The notes: generated by a model not told the origin, from the sequence alone. Numbered from the stretch's first letter, positions 10,561-21,990 are shown. The stretch: DNA of 64,000 bases from Adiantum capillus-veneris (GCA_014529385.2 CM043967.1:128437182-128501181), one strand, 5' to 3'. Numbers and translations: made by a program.

Positions 10561-10920
10561 TTATGTCGATCTATCAACTGGATAACGCACCCTCTCTGAT
10601 CTTCTCAACTGTGGTGCACTCTTCTCTTCAACTCTTGCATATGGGGGTACATATTTCTCAATATGCTTACTGCCAAGTGTCCTCAAATGTGGTAAACCAT
10701 GCTCTTCATCGAGGATTTCATCTCCAGAACTCTCTTCAACCACTTTCTTCTTGCCTTTCTCGTCTTGCTTCTTATCTCGCAAACAACCACTCCATGGGTT
10801 GACACTTCCTGTACTCTCCTCTTCCATATGTGGTCCTGAAATAGTTCTTGTTGATGGTCCTGGCTTATCAACAACATGACGCACATCCTCTTGCTCTTCA
10901 TACTCATCTTCTATCATCAC
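10561..10920 (-). pseudogene. Copia integrase-RT linker
   Basis: Acidic and lysine-rich sequence (EEQEDVRHVVDKPG, GKKKVVEESSGDEI) between integrase and RT, ending in LRRSERVRYPVD. That ending is the variable spacer typical of copia polyproteins. No enzymatic motif is seen. A stop after PVDRST breaks it from RT. Confidence 0.7.
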
Positions 10921-11028
10921 TGGCTTTGGTTTATACCATGGCTCATGCTCACAAAATCTGACATCTCTACTGACATAAACTTGACATCTTGTCGTAGGAT
11001 CATAGCACTTATAAACTTTCTTTTCAAC

Positions 11029-11628
11029 TCAATAGCCCAAGAATATACACTTCACTACCTTTGGCTCCATCTTATTTCTTGCTTCATTTGGCACATGAAC
11101 ATAGAAAACACATCCAAAAATTTTCATGTAGGAAACTGTTGGCTTGATCCCATAAAGTCTCTCATAAGATGAAATTTCATGAATGGCAGCTATTGGTGTT
11201 CGATTCATAATGTGTACTGCTGTATGAACTGCTTCAGCCCAATATGTTAATGGCATATTCATCTCATTCATCATGGCTCTTGCAATCTCTGCCATGACTC
11301 TATTCTTTCTCTCAGCAACTCCATTTTGTTGTGGTGTGTATCTACAAGTAATCTATCTTCTTATGCCTTGTTCATGTAAGTAATCATCAAAACTCTGTCA
11401 CATGTACTCTCCCCCTCCATTTGTATGTAGGCATTTAATTTGACAACCATTCTCTTTCTCAACCATAACTTTGAACTCCAAGAATACCTCAAATGCCTCT
11501 GACTTTGCCTTTAGAAAGTAAACCCATGTCATTCTGATGTAATCATCCGTGAATGTGATAAAATATCGACAACCATTTGGCGTAGCATGATCACAAGGTC
11601 CCCAAATATCTGAATGAACAATTTCCAA
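11029..11628 (-). pseudogene. Copia integrase core
   Basis: Two broken frames carry the rve core: HSDIWGP (first Asp), TFTDDYIRMTWVYFLK and the second-Asp region reading LHTNGGGEYM, where the usual pattern is TDNGGE; the catalytic Asp appears lost. Stops near 11330-11400 separate it from MAEIARAMMNEMNMPLTYWAEA and the FGCVFYVHVP segment. The Glu-bearing stretch (PQQNGVAERKN) is readable between the frames. Confidence 0.85.
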
Positions 11629-11695
11629 AGGACTTTGGCTAATTCTCCCCCTCTTTGGAAATGGTAAACGAGATTGCTTTCCAAATTGACAAGCT

Positions 11696-13393
11696 TCACA
11701 AACATGCTAAATTCAATCTGCCAAACTTTGGTAATCCACGTACAATTTGATTTGATTGCAAATGCTTTAGTCTTCTAAAATTGACATGACCAATCCTCTT
11801 ATGCCATAACTCTGCCCAATTATCTTGAGTGGCTGACTTGTTTGCATACATACCACTGTGTAAACATGGATCTCCAGCTTCCAATGAGAACAAGCGACCT
11901 TTCTTTCTTCCACGTGCCAATATCTTGCCTGGTCTGCCTTTGTGAATCTCCTCTATGAAGCAGCCATAACGATTAAAACAGACTTGCAACCCGTGATCTG
12001 TCATTTGTCCAACTGATGCTAAATTCTTTGTGATTGAAGGCACATATAGAACATCTCCCAATGTGTTGTATTTCCCATCTTTTTCTAGCAATGGAACTGA
12101 ACCAACATGCGTAATCCGATGCATAGTATCATCACCTGTAGTGACAAACTCATCCTCTTCTAATTTCTCTTTTCTGTCAAACCATTCACCATGATATGTC
12201 ATATGATTTGTGGCACCACTATCTAAATACCAATCATTTGTATGATGTGGCTCCACCATGCTTCCAACAACATGCTTCATAGGAAATAAATGTCCACTTG
12301 ATCTATTGTCATATATATTTTGATCATGAGGATTGTATCCAGCAAAGTTTCCTCCATGTTTGCCATAACCTCGGCCTCTTCCACCACGATCACAATTTTG
12401 ATTTAGCCTTGTGTAACATTCTCTTTCAAAGTGACCATAAATGCCACATCTGTTACAATATTCATCTCTTTGAGGATGTACAAATCGTCCACCTCCACGT
12501 CCACGAGGTCGGGCTCTCCCCCTACCTCTTTGGCTATAATCATTGTAACTTTGACTTTGTTGGTTTTTCCATTGACCTCTTCTAGCATTGTTTCCACGAC
12601 CATAGTTTCCTCTTCCACCTCTATTGTTTCCACGACCTCTAGAGTAAAAAACCTGATCTCTAGAATTGTTATTTGATGTAGAAGGACTTGAGTTGCCTAA
12701 CTTCACCTCTTCTTGCAAACAAAGGTTTACTAACTCTTCAAAATCAGGTGTGTGTCCTCGAACAAATATAGATGTATCCAATGACTTGTATTCCAGTCCC
12801 AAACCATTCAATGTCACTGAAACTAAGTCATCATCTGGAACTTCAACATTAATACTCACAAGATCTTCCTGTATTTGCTTTATCTTTGTCACATAATCTG
12901 ATATGGATCTATTTCCTCGCCATACACAATGTAACCTTTGCTTCAAGTGAAATTTTCGTGGTTCTGTATTGGAGCTGTTCATTCTTGCTAGTATCTCTTC
13001 CTTTGGAGATTGAGCCTTCTTCACATGTGGTATAAAGAAGTCACTAATGCATAGTGAAATCCAAAGCATCACTTTCCTTGAATTCTCGATCCACTTCTTG
13101 TAAGCTTCTACTCCTGCTTGCCATGTTTTATGTGCTTCAACATTCTCTCTATTGGGTTCCAAACCAACCTCGGGACACTCTTGTTCACCTGTAATGTAAT
13201 CCCGTAAACCTTTGCCCATGATAAAGTTTTCCATCCTGTAAGACCATATGTTGTAGTTCTCTCTGGTCACCTTCTCTCCAACACTATGTGTGACTTGAGT
13301 TGAACTTTCTGCCATCTTCACTCTCTCAATTTCTTCCAAAGGATTTTGACAAAATTTTGGCAGAGTTTCGTTTGTATTTGGACAATATCTCAA
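11696..13393 (-). pseudogene. Copia gag, protease and pre-integrase region
   Basis: A 565-codon frame. The capsid part has NYNIWSYRMENFI near the start and LNGLGLEYKSL. A Gly/Arg-rich stretch with RGRGNNRGGRG-like repeats follows, then a CCHC knuckle CNRCGIYGHFEREC. The protease loop is DWYLDSGATNHMT. The GAG-pre-integrase zinc region is ELWHKRIGHVNFRRL. All are standard copia modules for particle assembly, RNA binding and polyprotein processing. The likely start is the ATG of MAESSTQVTHSV, about 25 codons inside the open frame. The frame ends at a stop just after LNLACL. Confidence 0.9.
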
Positions 13394-14202
13394 GTGACAA
13401 TCTCAACCAAAGTGCTCCTAAACACTGACAAAAAATCTCTCACAGCCAAGGGAAAATCCACTGACTCACTTTGCCACAGACTGACTCAATACTATGCATA
13501 AATACTCTAAAACAATGTCCACATGGACATGTATGCAAATGCAATCCATACGATGTCCTGTACCACATATCCATACATCCACCTTCTTCCCATAGTCGTA
13601 AACGACATATGAGGTCTTTCGCAGGGCCAGTCGGGGGTTCGCTCCAGTACCTAATCCACCTTTCCAAGGTACCAAATCTCCCAAGGAAAGGCTTCAAAAA
13701 ACCTCACTCGACCCTCACAAAGGCTGCAGTTTTCCAAAATACATTAACCGCATATCCATACATAACCACAAAGTACTCAATCTGACAATATAATCGCCTC
13801 AACTTCTTCCCACAACCTTTCTTACATAGGCGGTTGTCCATAACGGACCCACAACAACCAAACATAATCTTCGATAACACAATATCATGATGCAAAAGCT
13901 CTATGTCGCTCTCCAAAACCTGTGTAAATGCTGAATTCTTCACTTGTAACCTGTAAATCTACTGCCGAGTGCAAAACTGGACATCTCTTATGCTTGTGTG
14001 AGTTGGCTATTTGCTGCAGAAAATTGCAGATTTTGGAAAATCTGAGTATGCCAATGCGTCCGGAATGCCCAAAAACATAAAGATAGACTCTTGGATCACT
14101 ATATTCCGAGTTCGTGTGAGGGAGTTATGACCAAAAAACCTCTTTTTGGCTGTTTTCCAGAGCTGCGGAAATCTGTGTATTGACTGTAACTCCTTAAACT
14201 GA
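13394..14202 (-). other. Copia 5' leader
   Basis: About 0.8 kb between primer-binding site and gag. No frame resembling a protein was recognised, only short chance frames. Confidence 0.6.
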
Positions 14203-14214
14203 GATCTGATACCA
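14203..14214 (-). other. Copia primer-binding site
   Basis: TGGTATCAGATC on the minus strand, matching the TGGTATCAGA start of the initiator-tRNA-Met site used by many plant copia elements. It lies 3 bp after the LTR end. Confidence 0.8.
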
Positions 14215-14217
14215 CTT

Positions 14218-14452
14218 TGTAGAGTGCACAGGTGATGGAGAAGGTAGGAAAGAAGACTACATACACACACCAACACACATCGAGACACACACACACAATC
14301 GTTACCCTGCAGCAACCATTCAACATGCTGCTCTCCTCTTCTTCTCTTTTAACTATTATCCAAAGTATATTTACAACATACTATAGTCAGTGTCCGGCCG
14401 CCCATAGCACAATGAACATATTATTTAACATCATATTCTTTAACAGTGTACA
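14218..14452 (-). repeat. Copia 5' LTR
   Basis: About 235 bp with TG...CA ends (TGTAC start on the minus strand, CTACA end), adjacent to the primer-binding site. The 3' partner is not in the window, so the outer edge is inferred from the terminal motif. Confidence 0.65.
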
Positions 14453-16579
14453 TACCCCATAATATTTATTTTTACAAAATAAACCCATGCATTTCATCCC
14501 TCATCCTCGTGGGAGTCAAAATTTGTTTCTACATTGTCACTCACTTTCACTATATATTTTCTCGCTTGCATATTTTCCTCTTTCACCCAAAAAGAAACTA
14601 AAATACTCCTATCATGATAGTCCTTCATGGTACTTACACATATTTTTTTCCATACACCATGTGCTCATAAAGACAAGGGCTAGGAAAAATCCAAGCATTA
14701 GGTCTATCATGTGTAATTGTTTTTTATTCTTCAAAATTCATCATCCATGCATGTGGCAAGAACCACTTGGATTCCTTAGGTCCTGGCATGACTCATGGGG
14801 GGCTCACCTTTGGATGTATAAGGAGAATTCAACCAAAAAGGGTCCTACATAAGCACCTTTGCAATCCCACAATACACAGCTTTTTGGGCGAATTTTGGCA
14901 CCCTTCTATCATTCAAAATAGCAAAAGCTGTCAATATAAAAAATGAAGCTCATGAGTTGAATTATTTTACATAAATATTTCAACATTTTTGGAGAAAAGC
15001 ACGAATTTTGGTGAATTGTTTTGTGCCACCCAGTCTGCCCACTCTATGCACACAAGGATCCTCTCACTCTTCTCTCACATTTTCACACTCCCACCCACAT
15101 ACACACTCATCCCTCTCCATCATCCTTTCAAATGTATAGATTTCCATGCCCTCTCACCTTCTTCACCATCTCTCCTTCCCCTCTTACCACCATAGCCTTC
15201 TACATACATATATGCTCTCATACCGCTCTCTACTACCCCCAAATTACAATTTCATGCTGACTCCTCTAAAAGGCATGAATTTTTAGCACTTTATCCTTGC
15301 ATAACCTCTACAAATCAGAGGTTTTTCATCAATAATCCTCATCTTCATCATGGAGATCAACCGTGAAGGCGGTGCAAGAAGCAGAAGTAGAAGAAGAAGA
15401 AGAACTGGCGGTCATTTTCATAAGGGTGGGTCCATAATTCTTAGAGGTTTCATCAATCTCAAGAGCTCATCCACCTCATTCACCCTTGGTTCCTCGACAA
15501 TCAAGTCATCATCACTTTTGTAAATATGCCACTAACATTTTCTAGTGATCACTAACAACTAACCCTTCTTGTAAATTGCACCCTCTACTATCTACTAGAG
15601 TAGGCACCTCCAAGTTACTCATCTCACTCTCAATAATTCTCCCCCTTGAGCCCACATCCATGTGGCTTAAGGGATAAGGAAGACCCACTCCCATTTAAAA
15701 AATAAAAATATTTTCTAATCTCTTGTTTTGTCAATAAAATTGATTAGAACTAATCCTAATCAAAGCTTCCAAAAACCTATAAATAGAACCCATCTCTACT
15801 TGTAAAAGGCATCTCTACACCATTGCACACTAGATTGAGCGTAGCACATGCCAGTCTATCTTGGTTGTAAGGAGAGAGAAAGCTTTCTATACACCATCAC
15901 TTTGGTGCATAGAAAAGCTTGAGCTAGTTTAGTGAGTGCGAATAGAAGATATTCCTTCTACCATTGTTGTATCTACCCCAACATCAATGAATTGGTAGTT
16001 TTGGGTGAAATTTCATGTCCAAAGGCTCATGCTTCTCCTCGAATTTGGCTTGACAAACTTATTAAGCTTCATAAGGTGACTTGTTTCATTGAAGGTTGTT
16101 GTTTTGTTGCTTGTCCTTGTGATTCATTGGCTATTTTTGGTTGGCTACCATTGTAAAAGGGTGGATGGTGAGAGGGCTCTCATAACCCTAAGACAGTGTG
16201 ATAGTGATGCTATAACCAAATCTTGTCACTTGAATCCGCAAGCTCTAGGTGACTTCTTGACCAAATCACAAGGTTGAAGCTAAGTTGTACACCATCCTTC
16301 TCTCTCTCTCTCTTGTGTTTTAGTGCGTGAGAGTGTTCCATTGGTGTTAGGGTTAGTGTAAAGTCCTTACTTGATTTTGGGTTGCTCTAACAATTCTCCT
16401 CTTTTTTGCTTCCTAGTTCGCTTTTAAACTAGGTGGTGCCCCTTGTGAAGTTGGGTTTTGGCTGTGGGTTTGTTGTTTTGTTGTGTTTGTGGTTGCCCCA
16501 GCCCCAATTGAGCAGCACGGGAGCCTTGGGGGGTGTATAGAGGTCGCCTCTCTTGTTGCCCGCCCCAGACCCCGCCTCA
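14453..16579 (+). repeat. 5' LTR of copy D, 5'-truncated
   Basis: Ends CCCGCCTCA just before ATTT and the primer-binding site, as in the complete element. Alignment of the U3 suggests roughly 0.45 kb is missing at its start, where the copia LTR abuts. The TATA box is CCTATAAATAG at 15776-15786. The terminal 150 bp (16430-16579) closely match the complete element; the U3 is much more diverged. Confidence 0.85.
15776..15786 (+). promoter_or_regulatory. TATA box of copy D LTR
   Basis: CCTATAAATAG, at the position shared by all LTRs of this family in the window. Confidence 0.7.
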
Positions 16580-16583
16580 ATTT

Positions 16584-16595
16584 TGGTGCCCCCAC
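16584..16595 (+). other. Primer-binding site of copy D
   Basis: TGGTGCCCCCAC begins 4 bp after the LTR end. The identical sequence follows the 5' LTR of the complete element at 50937-50948. It starts with the universal TGG, but I could not assign a tRNA from memory. Confidence 0.6.
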
Positions 16596-16654
16596 TGAGG
16601 ACGGCTTGTGTCCTTTTGTGTAGGATCAACCTTTATCATAGTCAAGAAGTTTGC

Positions 16655-16849
16655 ATGAATCACGAGAATTTGTATGATCCCTTTATTCCCATTGCAAGGC
16701 AAAAGGTACACATAATTGGTAGTACTAAGTTGCAATTTCAACGTGTAATTCGTAGAATTTTAGGTCCTCTTAGGTTGGCCGAGATAAACGCTTCAGTAAA
16801 TCCTTTTATTTTGCCTCTCATTAGGTACGACCTTAGTCTGGACGTCTAA
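16655..16849 (+). CDS. Leader ORF a, copy D
   Basis: A small ATG-started frame of 64 codons in the leader. It encodes MNHENLYDPFIPIARQK at the start, then a basic stretch (QFQRVIRRIL) and a hydrophobic end. It is nearly identical to ORF a of the complete element at 50662-50874 and similar to the next frame, ORF b. The function is unknown. Conservation of the frame between two diverged element copies is the only evidence of coding. Confidence 0.5.
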   Translation: MNHENLYDPFIPIARQKVHIIGSTKLQFQRVIRRILGPLRLAEINASVNPFILPLIRYDLSLDV

Positions 16850-16888
16850 ATTTTTGTTTTGTTTTAAGAATTAGAGAATGCATAGACC

Positions 16889-17107
16889 ATGGATAATGGC
16901 CCAGGAATAGAGGTTTTCACCTTTCATTTCACTCCACACATTAGAGTAAACATTGCAATTAGTAGAAAAATCCATTTTCAACAACGTATGGTGTTCATGT
17001 TTGGTGCACAAAGAGTAGGAGAAATTCTCGCATCACCAAACCCTGTCATCCTACCTCTTATTAATTATCATAGGAAATTTGATGTGAATATTTTTATTTT
17101 GTTGTAG
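16889..17107 (+). CDS. Leader ORF b, copy D
   Basis: A 72-codon ATG frame beginning MDNGPGIEVFTFHF and ending in a hydrophobic NIFILL. It aligns with ORF a along the stretch from the basic/aromatic centre to the C-terminus (ASVNPFILPLIRYD versus ASPNPVILPLINYH), so a and b look like a tandem duplication. The counterpart in the complete element is at 50422-50640. Function unknown. Confidence 0.5.
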   Translation: MDNGPGIEVFTFHFTPHIRVNIAISRKIHFQQRMVFMFGAQRVGEILASPNPVILPLINYHRKFDVNIFILL

Positions 17108-17194
17108 AATAGATTGCAATTTAGAAAATATTATTGTGTAAATCTTTTAAAGAAAGAAAAAACAAAAAACGTGCGTCACTTTGAAATCAATTCA

Positions 17195-17718
17195 ATGCAG
17201 AGCCAACGCCAAATGTCTGGATATCCTCTTTTCTTTGGAGAGCCTGGAGAGGATGCAGAATTATTTTTAACGAATTTCAAGATGTCTTGCCGTATCAACA
17301 GGATAGTAACTGATCAAGAACGTGTAGAAATGTTTGAGGTGGTCCTTAGGAAAGATGCTAGCACTTGGTTTGATTCTTTGCCTAAGGAAGTTAAGGGGAA
17401 TTACACAGAAGTTTTGAATCGTTTCAAGAAATACTTCTTTGATCCCCAAAACACTCAAAAACTATGGCAAGACATTGTTTCTCATAAGCAAAAAGATTTA
17501 GATGACTACTACTTGTACAAGCAAGAGTTTCTACGTCTTTGGACTCTATGGATACGAAATGTTGCTAACCGTGGTGATGATGCATAATTTCTAAAGAAGG
17601 AGAGGTTCATATCCGGACTCTTTTCTGACCTTAAGGTAAAAGTTGAGGCCGGTGCACCTGCTACCTTTGATGCAGCTGGAACTAGGGCTGTTGAGAAATA
17701 TAGGAAACTCAAGTGCTA
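17195..17718 (+). pseudogene. gag fragment, copy D
   Basis: Begins MQSQRQMSGYPLFFGEPGED, matching the gag start of the complete element. It covers the capsid-like retrotransposon gag domain (WFDSLPKEVKGNYTEVLNRF, YYLYKQEFLRLW). A Glu codon has become TAA at 17585-17587. Reading continues in frame past it to KYRKLKC, where another stop occurs. ORFs c and d, which precede gag in the complete element, are absent here. Confidence 0.9.
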
Positions 17719-17786
17719 AAGGGGGGGAGGTTCCAATAGAAGATCTTAGACCCAAAGGTAAGTCACAAGAATCAACATCAAGCATT

Positions 17787-18283
17787 CTTTGGAAAGTCAA
17801 TCAGGGTGTTCATTGATGATTTTTGCATTTATAGCCCAAAATCATTGCATCTACAAAAGGTCGAAGAAGGTTTTAAAAAACTTTACGACATGGGAGGTCA
17901 ACTCAACCCCGACAAGTGCCACATAGGTGAGGATGAAGTGATCTTGCTTGGTCACAAGGTTTCCTATAAAGGTATTGAGGTGGATCTAGCAAAGGAAAAA
18001 GCTCTCATTGAGCTACCATCACCAAAGAGTCTTAAGAAGGTCATCTCATTCATTCAAAAGGTGAAGTATATATCACGCTTCATTCACTTAGCCCCAAAGT
18101 TACTTCACCCTTTGCAAAAGTTGACACAACAAGTAGAATTTGCATGGTCTGATGATCTTGAAGAATATTTTTGTAATATTAAAGTGATTCTGTCAGAGCT
18201 ACCAACACTCATGCCTTGTTGGGAGTACACATTCTTTGTTAGCTCCAGTGTTGGGAAGGAAACAATTGGTGCATGCAGATTCA
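17787..18283 (+). pseudogene. RT/RNase H fragment, copy D
   Basis: Starts inside RT just before the catalytic box VFIDDFCIYS and runs through the thumb (LLGHKVSYKGIEVD, ISFIQKVKYISRF) to the start of RNase H (FFVSSSVGKETIGA). In this copy RT and RNase H are in one frame, whereas the complete element has a frameshift here, so D shows the ancestral frame. After GKETIGA the sequence changes to unrelated DNA. Confidence 0.9.
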
Positions 18284-18855
18284 TAGAATTTATTCTTTCT
18301 GCATCTTTTTGCACTGCAAGTGCAATCTCTACTGGAGATTTATTATGAGTTTACACCTTGCCAAGTACTTGCTTAGGATTGGTGTCTGTGGTTGGATGGT
18401 CTAAGCTCTATTAGCTTACTCCAGTCCAACTTGCTTTCAACCTAGTTGGCTATCTCCACTCCATATCAAATATATGCCTAGATACTCAATGGTTTAGTCC
18501 TAGTTTATCGTCAATCGTGGAAGACTGTCTGTAAGTGGTTGGGGGAAAGCAACTCCCTATTACTGTTGCTATTCATCCCATGTTGGATGGGCAGCTAAGA
18601 GCATACGTTAGCACAAAGCATTCTAAATGGGCGATTCTCTTCCTATTCTAGAATTTGCTTAGGTTTTCCGCTTTGAACACCTGTTGTGGTGGTGTTGGAT
18701 ACCGATTCAATAGTTTCATAAGTCAAGGACTTAGTAGGTGTGCTGACAAAGCATGTTGGCATGTAACCTTCATTAGGGGTGAACATGTAGTTCCGTGTGT
18801 TCCAAAATGTTCAACAGTCTCATGAGGAAACTCCCTATTCTGTCCCTAAGTAGCT
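18284..18855 (+). other. Unassigned stretch
   Basis: No protein family, LTR terminus or repeat was recognised between the end of copy D and the next gypsy 3' end. Confidence 0.4.
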
Positions 18856-19139
18856 ATGAGATTTTCAAGATACCCATGCCAGTTGGAAATTTGGCTCACA
18901 ACTTCATGGAAAGTTGTGCCAATTGAGTTACCTTTTAGATACACGTGGTTGCAAAAGGACAACAATGTGAAAAATCAAGATGTTGCTCTTGGTTTCATTG
19001 AACCTCCTCACTGCACCAAGTATCATATGCAGAATTGGCTCGCGTATGGGATGCCAATAAGGTAAACATCAGTGTTCTTATGAAGATACTACCACTTGTG
19101 TTTTCGAGGACGAAAACGCTTCTCCAAGGGGGGGGGTAA
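18856..19139 (+). pseudogene. 3' end of another gypsy pol, with polypurine tract
   Basis: The region ends in TTTTCGAGGACGAAAAC (Phe-Glu-Asp-Glu-Asn) and a run CCAAGGGGGGGGG at 19124-19136, immediately followed by TAA and TGTCAGG. FEDE(N/D) followed by a G-run is the usual end of chromovirus-type gypsy pol and its polypurine tract. Upstream sequence is too decayed to name domains. Confidence 0.6.
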
Positions 19140-19319
19140 TGTCAGGCCAAGGGCCACCCTGGAGGTCAAGGACCTGGCGAAGGGCCGGCTGCCCAGTAGA
19201 GAAGGGATCCTAGGGCTAGGAGGCTATAAAAGGGAGGTTGGGCGGAGGATTCGGACATGGCACTTCCCAGGGTTTCATGGAGAGGGTCCACTTCTTTTGA
19301 TTTCTAGGCATTGCTGATT
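19140..19319 (+). repeat. LTR fragment of that gypsy element
   Basis: Starts TGTCAGG right after the polypurine tract. It is GC-rich and carries a TATA box, GGCTATAAAAGGG, at about 19222-19234. The 3' boundary is not clear; LINE-like sequence follows. Confidence 0.5.
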
Positions 19320-20560
19320 AAAAGAAATATCCAGAGTTTCCATTTGAAGAATTACAAGGCTAGGAATGGACTAACCTTTGAAGAATTGGTGGTTTCCAAT
19401 GCTAACTTCACCCCTAGGGGTTTTGACCTTGTGTGCAAGTTTTGGAAAGCTTGAAACAACAGAAAAGCTGAATGGACTTCTCTGATAGAATGGTGTTCTT
19501 GGAGTTCATTTTGGCTGCAAGACTCTATATGGTTTGATTGGTAAGAAAAGCTCAATGGTTGGAGCTTATCCAGAAGGGCGCATAAATGTTTTAAGGTAGG
19601 ATTGAAGAGTTGAAAGGATGTTTACAAGGAGGGGACTTGGCTCTCCAAAACTCAGCTCTTACAACAATTTTAGATTTCTCAAGGGTGTGTTGACCTAGTC
19701 CTTAGCAAAATTTAGGCAATGCAAGTGTCTCACAATGCTACTTCAGGGGTTGTTCCTTCTCTTTGTTTAAGGTCTGCAGAACTATCTATGAATGCAAAGG
19801 GAACCTTGGCAAAATGGACGGTCAGCTAGTCGCAAATCTTAGGGGACTCGCTTGGAAGACAAGCAATGGAGCTTCAAATGTCAATGTATATGGGCATTTC
19901 CTCTCTCCATTAAGCATAGTTTCTTGTTGTGGCTCTTTTTGCACCAGGGGGTCTGGATAGGATCAAAGGCTAAAGCCATTGGTGTATCTAATGGTATTGC
20001 ACACTCATGTAAAGTCCATGAGGAAACCTTGTTTCACCTGTTCATCAACTATAAATATAACACCCTTTTTGAAAGAGAATTCCAAGTGGCATGCTTTGTT
20101 GAGAATTCAAAGTTAACCTAGAGGTCTATCTTAATTGGTGAATGCAGGTACAAATATTCCTCTGTGGTGGACTTGTACGAGAGGAGCCCTTCTCTGGTAG
20201 ATTTGGATTGAAAGGAACAAAGCAATTTTTGGAGATATCGTTTTTTTCATTCACCTTTCCCCGTTGATGTTGGCTTCAGAGGTGTAATGATGTAATTGGT
20301 TACTCATTCTTCTCAAGTTTCTTACTGTGATATCAAGAGTCTGCAAAAGGAGTTGAGATGGCAAAGATGGAGGATTGCGTGTTTGTCTTTCTATGAGCTT
20401 AGGAGATTCAAGGTCGTTTTAAGTTATCTAATTTTCCCTGATGCTCCCTTTCTACTCAGGCTTCTCTCTTTTGGCCACGATATATTGCCCCTATCCTATC
20501 TTAGGCGGTTGTACTTTCTTTTTTCTCTAATCAATTCAATTGTTTTTCTCTATAAAAAAA
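19320..20560 (+). pseudogene. 3' part of an L1-type LINE
   Basis: Decayed plus-strand coding sequence. At 19850-20060 it matches the zf-RVT region found C-terminal to RT in plant L1 elements: a CIWAFPLSIKHSFLLW-like stretch, then EETLFHLFINY. About 20185-20230 encodes IWIERNKAIFG, the typical following motif. The tail is pyrimidine-rich and ends with TATAAAAAAAC at about 20550-20560, consistent with a short poly(A) end. Stops and frameshifts are numerous and RT itself is not readable. Confidence 0.6.
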
Positions 20561-21220
20561 CAAACCTCCATTTTATAGTTTCTCCTCCCTTCCATATTTG
20601 ATGTCCGTGTGTCTGACCTTAGACCTTTTACATACTGAATAAAACCAATCTATTAAATCGAGTCCTAAGGTTACATGTCCTCTTCATATGCACGTGGCTT
20701 GTGAACACTCGTCTTTGGATGATTGGTCCTTGAGTTAAGATTTATCTTATGTACTTCGGGATTAGTACGACTTAGCTCTTGAGCTATTATTATCCATTGA
20801 GATTAATATAGAAGGGGACAGGTGCCGGCATTGTGGTTACTACTTATTATTAATATTCATAATATACGTCCAACCCTCCGGGCTTGGAGGGGCCAGCGTT
20901 CGAAATTCAAAGCTCCAGAACTTCAGAAGAAAGTGCGGATCATTTGGAGCATGTGCCCGTGTTGTGGGTGGCATATCTCTATCTGTATGGATATATAGAG
21001 GCATATTATGATTAGAGCCGCCAACGAGCGATGATGCCAATTTTCAAACCATCGCCAATAAAATATACATAATGGAATGCCCACGTAGAAGGAAGCAAGG
21101 ATCACGATGATGATGATGGAGAGTTTGTTATTGCTGCGTTGGAGAAAATGCCAACAACTCAAGCTGCAATGCTGCATCGTGCACGCAGGCCAAACGAGAA
21201 AGATTATAGGATGCCAGCCT

Positions 21221-21223
<3 letters not shown>

Positions 21224-21258
<35 letters not shown>
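21224..21258. repeat. (CT)n microsatellite
   Basis: Uninterrupted CT run of about 17 units. Confidence 0.95.
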
Positions 21259-21260
<2 letters not shown>

Positions 21261-21384
21261 GCGTACCGACTTCTTGTGGTCCCCCTCCTCACTTAGGTGG
21301 TGGTCACACGAAGGATAGTTATCAGTTACCTTTTGTGATAACGATGCCTTTGTCTTCGTCACACATGGAAAACTATGCACTGGG

Positions 21385-21420
21385 TTTTGCAACTATGCCC
21401 AAATCGGCATAGTTGCAAAA
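21385..21420. repeat. 15-bp inverted repeat, 6-nt loop
   Basis: TTTTGCAACTATGCC and its exact reverse complement are separated by CAAATC. No transposon end or gene boundary was recognised beside it. Confidence 0.8.
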
Positions 21421-21649
21421 GCTAAATATATATTGGCTTCCATATAAATAAACTCATTTGTCAATAAGATTCCATGGAATCTTCGATTATTGTCCACTCT
21501 GCCTCCCTCTCGACATCTCCTCCACCCCCTACCCCTTAGTGTCACCATCGCTCATTCTCTCCTTCCCTCGCCTACGATCACCTACTACATGCGCTTGCTT
21601 TGTGCATAGCACGCTGCCAAGGACAGGCCGCTCGCAGGTGCCCTGCATG

Positions 21650-21726
21650 GATATATATATATATATATATATAGATAGATAGATAGATAGATAAGATAGA
21701 TAGAAAGAGAGAGAGAGAGAGAGAGA
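21650..21726. repeat. (AT)n/(GATA)n/(GA)n compound microsatellite
   Basis: An AT run passes into GATA repeats, one shifted unit (AAGATAGATAG) and then a GA run. Confidence 0.95.
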
Positions 21727-21806
21727 AGGCTCTACAAGAGTGAGCACACAAACATGAGCCTTGAAGGCATGTGTTACACGAGAGAGAAAGTTTTGCTTGT
21801 GGATTG

Positions 21807-21810
<4 letters not shown>

Positions 21811-21881
<71 letters not shown>
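21811..21881. repeat. (TG)n-(AG)n compound microsatellite
   Basis: About 39 bp of TG directly followed by about 32 bp of AG. Confidence 0.95.
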
Positions 21882-21884
<3 letters not shown>

Positions 21885-21990
21885 TTTTGTGTTTTCTAGT
21901 GAATTAAGAGAGGAGAACACGAGAGAATTCTCCACTTTTTTTTCCAAAATGGGAACCTTGTTCCTCAAGCAATGATACTAGCAGCATCCA

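Larger units (their letters stand above)
9292..14452 (-). mobile_element. Truncated Ty1/copia retrotransposon
   Basis: Domain order on the minus strand is gag, protease, integrase, RT, RNase H, as in copia. The 5' LTR (14218-14452), primer-binding site and gag are present. The 3' end is missing: RNase H stops after LAKNP at about 9292 and runs into the family-1 tandem repeat, with no 3' LTR or polypurine tract. Stops and an RT deletion make it non-functional. Its outer edge at 14452 lies inside the LTR of copy D, so it inserted into D before the left flank was lost. Confidence 0.9.
14453..18283 (+). mobile_element. Tat-lineage gypsy copy D, truncated and internally deleted
   Basis: This is a plus-strand relative of the complete element at 41308-53620. 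It keeps most of a 5' LTR, primer-binding site, two leader frames, the start of gag, and a piece of RT/RNase H. The segment from late gag to mid-RT is deleted at about 17780. Everything past the start of RNase H (18283) is missing. Confidence 0.85.
20561..21990. other. Intergenic spacer with microsatellites
   Basis: No coding region was recognised. It contains CT, AT/GATA, TG and GA tracts and a 15-bp-stem hairpin at 21385-21420. Confidence 0.6.

Noticed and set aside
21204-21392. Frames encoding Arg-Glu or Ser-Leu repeats at microsatellites
   Set aside because: These are translations of CT/AG dinucleotide runs (also at 180-380, 27032-27325, 34337-34538, 58205-58396), not proteins.
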